Counted from the first letter of the stretch, positions 25,567 through 34,319 are shown. The stretch: DNA of 51,498 nucleotides from Sphingomonas sp. Leaf208 (GCF_001421415.1 NZ_LMKH01000014.1:1862-53359), one strand, 5' to 3'. Notes: generated from the letters alone by a model not told the origin. A program made the numbers and translations.

Positions 25567-25854
25567 GGGGGGATGTCGACGAGCCCGGACCGAGCTCGCC
25601 AAGTAACCGCAATGTTCCATGACCCACAAGCGGTCGTTTAGAGCACCCTGCTCGCTTCCCAACTCCAGACATTCGTTCATGTCGAACTTCGCGGCTTGCG
25701 AAGCCCTAGGTCCGCACATGGATTGGCGAGGAATGTTTGGTTGAAGCCTCAATTTACATTATACCGAAGCGGCATTATCGAGTTTGGGAGCTGCGATTGC
25801 AGTGAAAAACAAGGACTACGATTGCCGTAGCGCCTTCGGCAGCGGCGACCGCTC
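25567..25854. other. Intergenic region with repeat R3
   Basis: This 288 bp gap after the intact receptor contains repeat copy R3 near its start. From about 25740 the base composition becomes clearly more AT-rich than the surrounding genes. I see no gene in it. Confidence 0.6.
25621..25680 (+). repeat. Intergenic repeat copy R3 (60-61 bp family)
   Basis: Reads GACCCACAAGCGGTCGTTTA at the left end and CAGACATTCGTTCAT at the right end. It has the same orientation and length as the other three copies and lies 174 bp from the HNH-like gene. Confidence 0.75.
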
Positions 25855-26151
25855 TTATGTGCAGTTCGTACATGGGATCCTGATGATCTTAATTTCCCCT
25901 GAAGCTTCCTTAGCCATCACTTCTGAAAGCGGTACGGCCCGATTGGGGAAGATCTGATGAATGCCTCGATGACATGGCTTGCACAAAGCATGTCGATACG
26001 GTTCATCTGTATAATGCTCATCGTCACGTTCGACATCGTGATGAGTGTCCGCGCATCCATCCTTCAAAGTTGTGTCGCACCTCGCACATTTATAGTTAGT
26101 TTCACGCGTTTTCTTGCGTCGCTTACGCTCCGATCTGCTAACGTTCGTCAT
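25855..26151 (-). CDS. Small HNH-like zinc-binding protein
   Basis: A 98-residue basic protein with an HNH-like metal-binding arrangement: C22 and C25 (CARC), H37-H38 (ADTHHDVE), then C57 and C60 with H61 and H65 (LCKPCHRGIH). A further CTNC pair is at the C-terminus. This matches the general C-C / HH / C-C-H layout of HNH nucleases, but the protein is short and could be a regulator. The region is AT-rich relative to its neighbours and lies between repeat copies R3 and R4, suggesting acquired DNA. The function is not established. Confidence 0.6.
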   Translation of the reverse strand: MTNVSRSERKRRKKTRETNYKCARCDTTLKDGCADTHHDVERDDEHYTDEPYRHALCKPCHRGIHQIFPNRAVPLSEVMAKEASGEIKIIRIPCTNCT

Positions 26152-26458
26152 TGCTTAGTCCCCTCGTAATTTGATGGTCCCGAATTATCGCCCTCTGGCA
26201 TTTTTGCCTTAAAGAAATTTTACCGATTTCAATAAATCCTTGATCCGGACGCTGATACCGCTCTTCACGCTGACCCAAAAGCGGACGTTTAGGGGGCCTC
26301 GCCCCTTTTCCAACTTCGGACACTCATTCATCTTTAAAGTGATAGTGTATATTGCCAAAGTCTGATCGTTAGCATCCTAGTACGATGGCAATACACAAAG
26401 CTTTGACGATATCATTTCAGCGCAACCAGGCCAGTCGGAAAGTATATAAGGTCAGCAA
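26152..26458. other. Intergenic AT-rich region with repeat R4
   Basis: A 307 bp stretch of lower GC between the HNH-like gene and the porin end. It holds repeat R4 at 26272-26331. I recognise no gene or clear terminator. Confidence 0.55.
26272..26331 (+). repeat. Intergenic repeat copy R4 (60-61 bp family)
   Basis: Left end GACCCAAAAGCGGACGTTTA, GC-rich middle with a GGGGCC/GGCCCC-like character, right end CTTCGGACACTCATTCAT. This copy shows an internal pair of CGGACGTTT/CGGACACTC half-elements best. Same orientation as R1 to R3. Confidence 0.75.
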
Positions 26459-27944
26459 CTAGAACAACGTAATCAGGCTAAGGTAGGCGTTCAGCGCCGG
26501 CCCGAATCTTGGGCTGAAGATCGGATGCACCGTTACTCCCAAGCCCGGCTGGATATAGATCCCCGCCGCAGCGCGATAGGCGTAGCTGGCCGTGGCAGCC
26601 CAGGTACCTTTGTAGAATGATTGGTTTGTCCGGACACGAGCGCGCAGTCCCTCCGGACTATACACGTTATACGTTGTTACCAACGACGCCAGATCGAAAG
26701 GACGGCTTTTGATGAGACCGACGCCATAGACGCGGCCTTCGTAATATTGCGTGAAGAAGTTCTGTTCCGGTGGCGCGTAGTTGAATGTCGCTCCGGCATA
26801 GATTCCGCGAAAGGGTTTCGCCGGATCGGTCTGCGTCAGCTGTCGATCGGCAGCGACGAAAACGGCCCAATTATCTTTTTGTGCACCGTCGGAAAAGCGA
26901 GTGTAGTGAGTCGAGTTATGAATGCCGCCAAACCGTACCCAGGCAGATTTTGTTCCGGGCGCCGATGCCCGATTGAAACCGATTTCGTCGATCAATAAGA
27001 CGCCAGTACCTGGCGGAGAAAAACGAAAACCTCCCGGGTTTACGGCGTTTTCCGCTGTCGCGCCCCCTGGTGGCAAGCTGCGCTGAATACCGAATTTGTT
27101 GTAGAAGCCGGCCTTGGATCGTACCCGGACGTTGATACCGGGCGCGGCAAACCCGCCATAACTCAAACCGAGTTGGAACGGGATCGTCGCCTGCGGTCCA
27201 AGGTTTCCGGTTGCCATATCGTACCCGGACGTTGATACCGGGCGCGGCAAACCCGCCATAACTCAAACCGAGTTGGAACGGGATCGTCGCCTGCGGTCCA
27301 AGGTTTCCGGTTGCCAGATTGCCACCGACGTTGATCCCAAGGAACTCCTGCGTGTTGTCGATGTAGCCCGCTTTGAAGTCCAACACCCCGGCGATCACAT
27401 CCTGATAATAGTGGAGACGACCGATCCGGATTTTCTTCGGACCGTTCACTGCTGGAAAGCTGTTGTCGACGATGCTCAATGTCGTCGCGATCTGTCCACC
27501 CTTGAGCCCAATACGGCCGAGGTCATAGGTCGCGGTGAGGCTGGCCGTGGTATTGGTCCGCGTTACACGCTGACCGTTATAAAGCTGTGGTCCACGATAG
27601 CCGCGATCGTTCTGCAAGAAATCATATTGGAAATTGGCCGTATTGATCGGCGAAATGCCTATCCCGATATCGGCGAGCGCATCACGAACGCCCAGATGAT
27701 CGGCGAGGATCGTATCGGCAACCTTGGGATACGAGATTGCCCAACCCTTCAGACTAAGATCGTCGAACCGCTTGAAGCGATCGGGCGCGGGCAAGACGCT
27801 GTCGTCTGGCAGTGCGCTGGTTGTAGCAGGCTGTGCCGTCTGTTCGGGGGGAACCGGTCGCGGGGGCACCTGAGCAAGAGCCACGGAGGGCGCTGACACC
27901 GCCCATAGCGCTGCAACGCAGCAGAATGCGGTAGGATCGGACAT
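26459..27944 (-). pseudogene. OprB-type carbohydrate porin, frameshifted by a 100-bp-period duplication
   Basis: Without the duplication this would be a 461-residue outer-membrane porin. It has a signal peptide (ending VALAQ), OprB-like segments such as QLYNGQRVTRTN, LKAGYIDNTQEFLGINVGGNLA and FQLGLSYGG, and a C-terminal Phe beta-signal (LSLITLF). The ATG at 27944 has GGAGAG 6 nt upstream. A duplication at 27118-27316 adds 100 bp, which breaks the frame: the native sequence runs for about 240 residues, then about 100 shifted residues follow to a stop at 26916. Removing one unit restores a single frame exactly. It is the last gene of the minus-strand catabolic operon and probably served substrate entry. 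Confidence 0.8.
27118..27316. repeat. Tandem duplication of 99 bp, period 100 bp, inside the porin gene
   Basis: Positions 27118-27216 are identical to 27218-27316, separated by a single T at 27217. The flanking bases differ, so the unit is exactly 99 bp with a 100 bp period. It frameshifts the porin. Confidence 0.92.
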
Positions 27945-28103
27945 ACGCAACTCTCCAAATATCAGCGACGCGTCGCGCGCTCCGCCTGCGCCCAGGCCAG
28001 CGCAGAAGCGCTGCAACGCAGCAGAATGCGGTAGGATCGGACATACGCAACTCTCCAAATATCAGCGACGCGTCGCGCGCTCCGCCTGCGCCCAGGCCAG
28101 CGC
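27907..28103. repeat. Tandem duplication of 97 bp, period 100 bp, at the porin/kinase gene junction
   Basis: Positions 27907-28003 are identical to 28007-28103, separated by AGA. Each copy holds the porin ribosome binding site and first codons plus the last codons of the upstream kinase gene. It therefore creates a second, out-of-frame porin start at 28044. The ancestral kinase-porin gap would be 17 nt. The period equals that of the duplication at 27118. Confidence 0.92.
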
Positions 28104-29135
28104 CATCAACTCGGGCAGCACCGCGACGCGCTGGCGTGCCTCGGCAGACGCCGCCGTACCGTTCAGCACGCGGCCTTTTATTCCGTGGAAGATCGCGGCG
28201 AGGCGAAAGAAGTTGAACGCAATGTAGAAGTCGTATCCGGGCATCGAAGCCAAGCCACGCCGAGCACAATAGGCCTGCAGATACGTCTCTTCGGACGGGA
28301 TCCGCAGCGAAGCTGGATCCACACCACCAAGCCCGGCGACGATATGTGCCGGCATCCGGTACATCATGGCATGATAGGCGAAATCCGCTCCCGGATGCCC
28401 GAGTGTCGACAATTCCCAATCGAGCACCGCCAATATCCTGGGTTCGCTGGGATGAAAGATCAGATTGTCGCAGCGAAAGTCGCCATGCACGATGGACGAT
28501 GCATCGTCGTCGAGGGGAATGTTCGCCGGCAGCCATTCGACGAGCCGGTCCATATATGGGTCCCGCCCTGCGGCATCGTCGGACAGATACTGGCTCGACC
28601 AACGCGTGATCTGACGTTCGAAATAATTGCCGGGCCTGCCATAGTCGGCGAGTCCGATCGCGTCTGGATCGATCCCGTGGAGCTGCGCCATCGTCGCATT
28701 CATTGCATCGAAATACGCAGCCCGCTCTTCGGCAGGTACGTCAGGGAAGGTCGCGTCCCAGACGACGCGTCCTTCGACCATGTCCATGACGTAGAACATC
28801 GTGCCGATCACCGTGTCGTCCACCGACAATCCGTGCACGTGCGCTACCGGAAAGCCGGAACGATCGAGTGCGATCAGCACCCGGGCTTCGCGGTCGACGG
28901 CGTGAGCGCCCTTCAGCAGCGGCCCGGGCGGCTTGCGACGCAGGACGTAACGTCGCTTCGGCGTGGCCAGATGGTAAGTCGGATTGGATTGCCCACCGCG
29001 AAACTGCGTGACGATCAGCGGCCCCTGATAGTCCGCAACATTCGCGCGCATCCACGTGTCCAACGCGGCTTCGTCAAGCTCGAAACCCGGGCGTACTGGC
29101 GTGGTCCCCAGATTGGCATCGGAGACCCTCGTCAT
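28062..29135 (-). CDS. APH-type phosphotransferase (ACAD10/11 and LvaA-like kinase family)
   Basis: A 357-residue aminoglycoside-phosphotransferase-fold kinase. In the acyl-CoA catabolism branch (ACAD10/11 N-domain, LvaA) such kinases phosphorylate a hydroxyacyl-CoA so that the hydroxyl can be removed. Motifs: nucleotide loop region FRGGQSNPTYHL, YVLRRKPPGPLLKGAHAVDRE, the catalytic IVHGDFRCDNLIF (HGDxxxxN) and metal-binding LDWELSTLG. The start is placed at ATG 29135 by similarity to the usual MTR/MSDANLG-type beginning; the frame is open to a TTG at 29246. It lies in a minus operon with a ligase, SDRs and a crotonase. Confidence 0.8.
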   Translation of the reverse strand: MTRVSDANLGTTPVRPGFELDEAALDTWMRANVADYQGPLIVTQFRGGQSNPTYHLATPKRRYVLRRKPPGPLLKGAHAVDREARVLIALDRSGFPVAHVHGLSVDDTVIGTMFYVMDMVEGRVVWDATFPDVPAEERAAYFDAMNATMAQLHGIDPDAIGLADYGRPGNYFERQITRWSSQYLSDDAAGRDPYMDRLVEWLPANIPLDDDASSIVHGDFRCDNLIFHPSEPRILAVLDWELSTLGHPGADFAYHAMMYRMPAHIVAGLGGVDPASLRIPSEETYLQAYCARRGLASMPGYDFYIAFNFFRLAAIFHGIKGRVLNGTAASAEARQRVAVLPELMALAWAQAERATRR

Positions 29136-29250
29136 GACGTGCTCGACCCGCAACTTGCCGAGCCGCGGTAGCGGTTCGCCGGGAAGACCAGCGTCAGTTC
29201 GGCGGCGCAACATGCGATCTGGCACCGACCAACCCTGGTATGCCAAACCT

Positions 29251-30024
29251 TCAAAGCGTCTGTCCGTCGTCGATCGTCATCACCGAACCGGTCAGGTTCC
29301 GGCTCGAATCGGACGAGAAATACAGGATCATCGCGTCAAGCGCGTCGCTGTCCATAACGCGCTTTCGCGGAAAGGACGCGAGCAGCCCCTGCCCCGCCGG
29401 CTGATCCCAAAGCGTTTCGTTCATTTCGGTGGAAATATAGCCGGGGCAAAGCACGTTGACGTTGATGCCCTTGCGTGTCCAATCCTTCGCCAGCGATCGC
29501 CCCATCTGGGCGACGGCAGCCTTTGTCGCGCTGTACGGGGCAATGCCCGCCCCCGGTTGATGCGCAGTGATTGACGATATTATCGTGATGCGACCATGTT
29601 CGCGGTCCTGCGATCCGGCTGCCACCATGCGCCGCGCACCTTCGCGTGCCGTCAGGAACACGCCGCGCAGATTGACCGCGACGATCCGGTCGAAGGCGTC
29701 GGCCTCCAGCCCGAGAGAACTGCCTGCGACGTTCAATCCAGCGTTAGCAATGACCGTATCGACCGGGCCGAAGCGTGCTGCGGCTTCGTCATAGGCCGCG
29801 ATGATCGAGGCCTCGTCGGTGACATCCATCGCCAGCGGCAGCGCTTCGCCGCCATTGTCCGCTATCTCCTGCGCAAGCGTGTCGAGCAGTTCGGCACGCC
29901 GCGCACCGATCACCACTTTCGCACCGCTCGCCGCCAATATGGTCGCAAACCGACGCCCCAGTCCCGATGAGGCCCCGGTGACCAGCGCGACCCGCCCGGT
30001 CAGGTCGAACGAAAATCCAATCAT
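29251..30024 (-). CDS. SDR-family oxidoreductase
   Basis: A 257-residue classical short-chain dehydrogenase/reductase. Cofactor-binding TGASSGLGRR is at about residues 17-26, NAG motif in VIANAGLN, catalytic Ser in IISSITAH and the YSATK tetrad, and PG motif LCPGYISTEM. It probably oxidises an alcohol or hydroxyacyl-CoA intermediate in the same operon. Its start overlaps the ligase stop (TGATG). Confidence 0.85.
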   Translation of the reverse strand: MIGFSFDLTGRVALVTGASSGLGRRFATILAASGAKVVIGARRAELLDTLAQEIADNGGEALPLAMDVTDEASIIAAYDEAAARFGPVDTVIANAGLNVAGSSLGLEADAFDRIVAVNLRGVFLTAREGARRMVAAGSQDREHGRITIISSITAHQPGAGIAPYSATKAAVAQMGRSLAKDWTRKGINVNVLCPGYISTEMNETLWDQPAGQGLLASFPRKRVMDSDALDAMILYFSSDSSRNLTGSVMTIDDGQTL

Positions 30025-31517
30025 GCCGACACCAGTGCCGCAACCGCACGCGCGGCCATGGCCTTCTTGTCGAGCTTTCCGGTCGCGCCGATCGCCATCT
30101 CATCGACCAGGACCAGATGTTCCGGCCATTTCTTACGCGACATTCCTTCGCGTTGGAGATGCGCGATCATCTCGTCGAAACTGATCGGCGACGCCCCATC
30201 GCGTATCCGACAGACTGCGCAAGCCTGCTCGCCAAGCTTGCGTTCGGGAACGCCGACCACTGCCACCTCGGCGAGCGCCGGGTGGCGCAGCAGTGCGGCT
30301 TCGATCTCGGCGGGGTCGATGTTCAGACCGCCGCGAATGATCTGGTCCTTGATCCGACCCACCACCCGGACATAGCCCTCATCGTCGCGCACGATCTCGT
30401 CGCCGGTCAGGTAATAGCCGTCGGGCGTCATCCGCTCCTGTCCGGCTCCCAGATCCTCGGCATAGCCCAGGAACAGCGACGGTCCGCGCACGCCCGCCTG
30501 TCCACGCTCACCGCGTGGCAGCGAGCGACCGTCCAGATCGAAGGCTTCCTCGAGCGTTCCCGGGAAGGGTCGCCCATCGGTCGATTGACGCCGCACGAGC
30601 GTGTCTGCCGGCACTGTCGAACAATGTCCCATGCATTCCGACATGCCGAACATACGCAGTGCTTTCAGGCCCAGCAGAGTATCGGCATCGGCGATCAATT
30701 CAGGCGTCATCGCACTACCGCCAACGGCCACCGCGCGTAGCGGCAATCGCCCCGACCACGCGCCCGTCTTCGCCGCTTCCACCATCGTATACAGGTGCGT
30801 CGGCACCATGATCGCCCAGCCGCAGCCATGAACGGTCGCACGTCGCATCGCTGTCACGGGATCCCATGGATCGATCAGCACGAGGTGGTGGCCAAGCGAC
30901 AGGGCGAAATGCGCGGTGAACGTGAAGCCCGGCGCGCTGTCGAGCGGTACGATCCCCAGGATCGAGTCTCCTGGCTTCAGGCCGGCATTGGCAGCGCAGG
31001 CACGTGTCGCGTAGTTCAACGCCGTCGACCCGTGCATCACGCCCTTGGGCACGCCTGTCGTACCGGACGTGAACCCGATCAGCGCGGCGTCGCGGTTGCG
31101 AAAATCATTGGAGCGGACTGTCGAAGGAGCGGGATCGATGCGGATCGCGTCGTCGGTATCCACGACGATATGCGCGGCGTGGCCAAGCCGGCTCTCTAGC
31201 GTCGTGCGGTCGGCTTCGGACAATTTTGGCGAATAGGGGCAGAAGATCGCCTCGCACGCCGATACGGCGAGCGCCACGACCAAGGTGCTCGCGCGCTTGT
31301 GCCCGGCGACCAGCACGCGCGATCCTGCGCCGACACCCGCTGCACGCAGACGGACCTGCAGGGCTTCCGCCTCGGCACGAAGCTCACCCCGGGTCCATCG
31401 TCGATCATGGCACTCGACCAGAGCCGTCGCGGCTGGATCTTCGTCGGCCCTCGCCACGAACTGCGGCCACAGCCGGTCGTCCGACCAGACAAGTCCATCC
31501 GCGCTCAGGTCAGCCAA
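30021..31517 (-). CDS. AMP-dependent acyl-CoA ligase
   Basis: A 498-residue enzyme of the ANL superfamily that activates a carboxylic acid with ATP and CoA. Motifs: phosphate-binding FTSGTTGVPKGVMHG, adenine/substrate region FGMSECMGH, YYLTGDE, hinge VGRIKDQIIRGGLNIDPAEIE, and catalytic Lys in GATGKLDKK. It resembles cyclohexanecarboxylate- and medium-chain acyl-CoA ligases, but the substrate is not readable. The start is TTG 31517, with GGAGGG seven bases upstream inside the end of the preceding SDR gene (8 nt overlap). It is probably the entry step of the pathway encoded here. Confidence 0.85.
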   Translation of the reverse strand: MADLSADGLVWSDDRLWPQFVARADEDPAATALVECHDRRWTRGELRAEAEALQVRLRAAGVGAGSRVLVAGHKRASTLVVALAVSACEAIFCPYSPKLSEADRTTLESRLGHAAHIVVDTDDAIRIDPAPSTVRSNDFRNRDAALIGFTSGTTGVPKGVMHGSTALNYATRACAANAGLKPGDSILGIVPLDSAPGFTFTAHFALSLGHHLVLIDPWDPVTAMRRATVHGCGWAIMVPTHLYTMVEAAKTGAWSGRLPLRAVAVGGSAMTPELIADADTLLGLKALRMFGMSECMGHCSTVPADTLVRRQSTDGRPFPGTLEEAFDLDGRSLPRGERGQAGVRGPSLFLGYAEDLGAGQERMTPDGYYLTGDEIVRDDEGYVRVVGRIKDQIIRGGLNIDPAEIEAALLRHPALAEVAVVGVPERKLGEQACAVCRIRDGASPISFDEMIAHLQREGMSRKKWPEHLVLVDEMAIGATGKLDKKAMAARAVAALVSA

Positions 31518-32304
31518 GGGATTGCCCTCCGTCCACGAGGAAAGTCTGGCCGGTAATGAAACTGCCGGCCTGGGAGGCAAGCAGGGCCAGCGTACCTGAG
31601 ACTTCGTCGGGGCGTCCGAAGCGCCCCATCAGGATGCGTGCCCGGGTCTTGTCCTGAATCGCGGGATCAAGCGTCTCTGTCATTCCGGTCTCGATCGATC
31701 CGGGCGCGATCGCATTCACGCGTATGCCGTGTTCAGCCCATTGCGCAGCCAGATCACTCGTCAGGTGGACGATAGCCGCCTTGCTCGTCGTGTACGGCAC
31801 GACCTGGCCATCCGCTGGGCGGTAGGAGATGAAGGCGCCGACCGAGGCGATGTTGACGATCGCACCACCGCCATGCGCGATCATGTGCCGTGCCGCATGC
31901 CGACAAGCGAGGAACGTGCCGGTGACGTTCACCTCCATGACCTTGCGCCAGCCCTTGAGCGGGATGTCCTGTGGGAGCCCCCACCACGAGGCACCGGCAT
32001 TGTTGACGAGGATATCGAGACCGCCAAGTCGAGCGATCGTCTCGGTCACGGCGGCCTCGACGGACTCCTCATCCGAGATATCGCAGGACAGTCCGATCGC
32101 CTGCGTGCCAAAGCGCTCGGTGATCGTGTTGGCTAACGCAACACATTCGTCGCCGTTGCGGGAGGCGAGTGCTACGGCGCAGCCCAGATCCGCCAAGGTC
32201 GCGGCCATCGCCTCTGCCAGTGCGCCGCGTCCGCCCGTGATGAGCGCACGCTGGCCGTCCAGTCGAAAGCCTTGAGCCAAAAAGCCAGGAGAGAGTTCAC
32301 TCAT
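31510..32304 (-). CDS. SDR-family oxidoreductase
   Basis: A 264-residue classical SDR. The cofactor loop is slightly unusual (ITGGRGALAEAMA, lacking the last Gly of TGxxxGxG). NNAG, the catalytic S (NIASVGAF), YTTSK and a C-terminal VDGGQSLG are present. Start chosen at ATG 32304, seven bases after AAGGAG; an in-frame ATG at 32310 is too close to that site. It overlaps the EthD gene end by 8 nt. A dehydrogenase for a hydroxy intermediate of the same pathway is likely. Confidence 0.83.
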   Translation of the reverse strand: MSELSPGFLAQGFRLDGQRALITGGRGALAEAMAATLADLGCAVALASRNGDECVALANTITERFGTQAIGLSCDISDEESVEAAVTETIARLGGLDILVNNAGASWWGLPQDIPLKGWRKVMEVNVTGTFLACRHAARHMIAHGGGAIVNIASVGAFISYRPADGQVVPYTTSKAAIVHLTSDLAAQWAEHGIRVNAIAPGSIETGMTETLDPAIQDKTRARILMGRFGRPDEVSGTLALLASQAGSFITGQTFLVDGGQSLG

Positions 32305-32656
32305 CTCCATACTCCTTCGACTGAACCTGCGCTTCCAGCAGATCGACCTCCTCGGTGATCAGGATGATCCGCCGACCGCCCATCCCCCGGGTCTGGGCAG
32401 TCGCCGCCTTCCATTCGGGCGAGGCGAAGGCGACGTCGAGCGCCGCCTGATCAGCGAAGGTCAGCACGGCGTGCCCGTCCCATCCCGGCGTTTCGGGACT
32501 GTCATAGTCCTTCGTCACGACGCCGTGGCGATACGCGACGAGACCAGGCAGTACCCGGGCGGCACCGGCATGGGGCCCGCGCCACCACTCGGTGAAACGC
32601 GCCTGCGTCCAGTCGTCGGGACGGCTTGCGAGCACGACCATGCTGACCTTCGTCAC
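32297..32656 (-). CDS. EthD-domain protein
   Basis: A 119-residue ferredoxin-like-fold protein of the EthD/dimeric alpha-beta barrel group. Typical features are VVLASRPDD near the start, FTEWWRGPHA, YRHGVV and WDGHAVLTFADQAALD. Such proteins are small accessory or ring-modifying enzymes in catabolic and polyketide clusters; the reaction here is unknown. The start is probably GTG 32656, one base after the crotonase stop. ATG at 32641 is an alternative. Confidence 0.72.
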   Translation of the reverse strand: MTKVSMVVLASRPDDWTQARFTEWWRGPHAGAARVLPGLVAYRHGVVTKDYDSPETPGWDGHAVLTFADQAALDVAFASPEWKAATAQTRGMGGRRIILITEEVDLLEAQVQSKEYGDE

Positions 32657-32657
32657 C

Positions 32658-33455
32658 TTAGTTGCCCGTCCAGACCGGCTTGCGCTTCTCTAGGAACGCG
32701 GCGACGCCTTCCTTCGCATCGGCGGAATGGTGGACGACGTTGCAGGTCATCGTCTCAAGCGTGATGAGCGTGTTCGTGTCCGCGTCCATGCCGCGGTTCA
32801 GCGCCATCTTGGTCATCCACATGCAGAACGGGCTCTTGTCGATCAGCGGTGCGCAGAAGTCGGCGATCAGAGCATCGAACTTGTCGGCGGGTGCAGACGC
32901 GTTGCACAGGTTCCACTCGACCGTCTCGTCGCCGGTCAGCAGTTTGCCGGTCAGCATCAGTTCCTTGGACTTGCGCATGCCGATGTAGCGCGGCAGGCGA
33001 TAAATCGGTCCGGCACCGCCGAACAGCGCGCGGCGGATATGGAAATCGCCGATCTTCGCTTCCGATGCAGCCAGTGCGAAATCGCACGAGATCATCAATT
33101 CGAAGCCACCCGCGACGGCATAGCCTTCGACTGCAGCGATGGTCGGCTTCGACATGTTGTAGATCTTGTCGTAGGTCCGCGCCGAATCGATCGCGAGCTG
33201 CAGCGAGACCGTGCTCTCGTGCAGCACCGGACCAACCAGCTGGTCCAGATCGGCACCAGAGCAGAACGTGTTGCCGCGTCCGCGAAACACCACGGCCAAT
33301 GCCTTCTTGTCGGCAGCAGCGCGATCGACCGCGACCTCGAGTTCGCGCAGCAGCTGGGGGCTGACGCAGTTCCGCTTGTGAGGCCGGTTCAGCCAAATCG
33401 TGCAGATACCATTATCCGCCAGTTCATACTGGATGACGTCTTTTTCGAGTTCCAT
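32658..33455 (-). CDS. Enoyl-CoA hydratase/isomerase (crotonase family)
   Basis: A 265-residue crotonase that adds water to, isomerises or cleaves an enoyl- or ketoacyl-CoA. Oxyanion-hole segments are GRGNTFCSGADLDQL and AAVEGYAVAGGFELMISCDFALA. The segment FGGAGPIYRLPRYIG replaces the usual GGTQRLPR, and ETVEWNLCNA aligns with the second catalytic region. Sequence near the active site deviates enough that the exact reaction is open. GGAGAG precedes the ATG. It is the second gene of the minus operon led by the CMD-like gene. Confidence 0.85.
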   Translation of the reverse strand: MELEKDVIQYELADNGICTIWLNRPHKRNCVSPQLLRELEVAVDRAAADKKALAVVFRGRGNTFCSGADLDQLVGPVLHESTVSLQLAIDSARTYDKIYNMSKPTIAAVEGYAVAGGFELMISCDFALAASEAKIGDFHIRRALFGGAGPIYRLPRYIGMRKSKELMLTGKLLTGDETVEWNLCNASAPADKFDALIADFCAPLIDKSPFCMWMTKMALNRGMDADTNTLITLETMTCNVVHHSADAKEGVAAFLEKRKPVWTGN

Positions 33456-33496
33456 GTCGCTCTCCGTTTTTAGTGATGGAAATACTTGTAGAAAGT

Positions 33497-34189
33497 TCAG
33501 TCCGCTGCCGGTTCCAGCAGCGCGCCAACGGCCATCCAGGCGGCAACCCCTGCTGCGGGGATCGCGCAGAGCACCGCTTCGGCGATTTCCTCGTCGCTGG
33601 CGCCCGCCCGGCGGGCACCGCGAACATGCGTTGCCGCCATCGGGCTATACCCGGCCGCGAGGATCGCCAGCAGCAGCAGTTCGCCATGCTTGGGCGACAG
33701 CGGGTTCGCGTCGATGCTGCCGCGACGCATGAGATAATATGCGTCCGCGGCCCGCGGCACGAGCCGCAGCAACTGGGCCAGCGGCGGCGGAATCGTCCCG
33801 AAATACGCCTCGAAATTGGCGACTGCTTCGCCAGGTGCGGCGTCGGGTAACGGTTGTGGTTTCGGTAACTCGCCCAACGCCATCGTCCTGGTCACTAGTT
33901 CGGCGAATTCCAGCGCCGCACCTTCACCGCGCAGGCTGCTCAAGACGATGATTCCGGCAGTCGCCTCCGTCACGGTGAGACCCAGACCCACGCCACGAAC
34001 GAGTTCGCGGCGAGCAAGATCGGGATAGCGCCGATCGATCGCCGTGACCGCGACGAACAACGCCTTCAACCGCGCTGGAACGGCTCCGTCCCGATCGATG
34101 ACGTCGCGAAAGGCCGCATACCCAGCCAGCGTGTAAGGGGCGTGAGACCGCAGCAATACCGCGTCTTCCAGCCCGTTCGACGAACTCAT
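33497..34189 (-). CDS. Carboxymuconolactone-decarboxylase (CMD/AhpD-like) family protein
   Basis: A 230-residue all-helical protein with two CMD-like halves: residues about 40-95 (LKALFVAVTAIDRRYPDLA) and about 160-220 (KHGELLLLAILAAGYSPMAATHVRGARRAGAS). It lacks the AhpD CxxC pair. Function in these clusters is unknown. A paralogue is at 49826-50536. Start at ATG 34189, nine bases after AGAGAGG. It is the first gene of the minus operon, right beside operator site A. Confidence 0.75.
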   Translation of the reverse strand: MSSSNGLEDAVLLRSHAPYTLAGYAAFRDVIDRDGAVPARLKALFVAVTAIDRRYPDLARRELVRGVGLGLTVTEATAGIIVLSSLRGEGAALEFAELVTRTMALGELPKPQPLPDAAPGEAVANFEAYFGTIPPPLAQLLRLVPRAADAYYLMRRGSIDANPLSPKHGELLLLAILAAGYSPMAATHVRGARRAGASDEEIAEAVLCAIPAAGVAAWMAVGALLEPAAD

Positions 34190-34221
34190 CAGCACTATCC
34201 TCTCTCGCCGCCAATTGTGTC

Positions 34222-34233
34222 GACCGTCCGGTC
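34222..34233. promoter_or_regulatory. Operator site A, GACCG-TC-CGGTC
   Basis: Palindromic arms GACCG and CGGTC with a TC spacer, 33 bp upstream of the CMD-like start at 34189. The position would let a bound repressor block the minus-strand promoter. Confidence 0.7.
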
Positions 34234-34319
34234 GGGCGTCAATCTTTTTTCTTGGTTGGCGGTCCGGTGGTCGCGATTACCATCCTGCCGAACCGATACT
34301 CCAACGTCAGTATCTAAGC

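Noticed and set aside
27118..28103. CRISPR array or satellite repeat
   Set aside because: There are two unrelated units of two copies each, with 1 and 3 bp spacers and coding content, so these are duplications and not an array.
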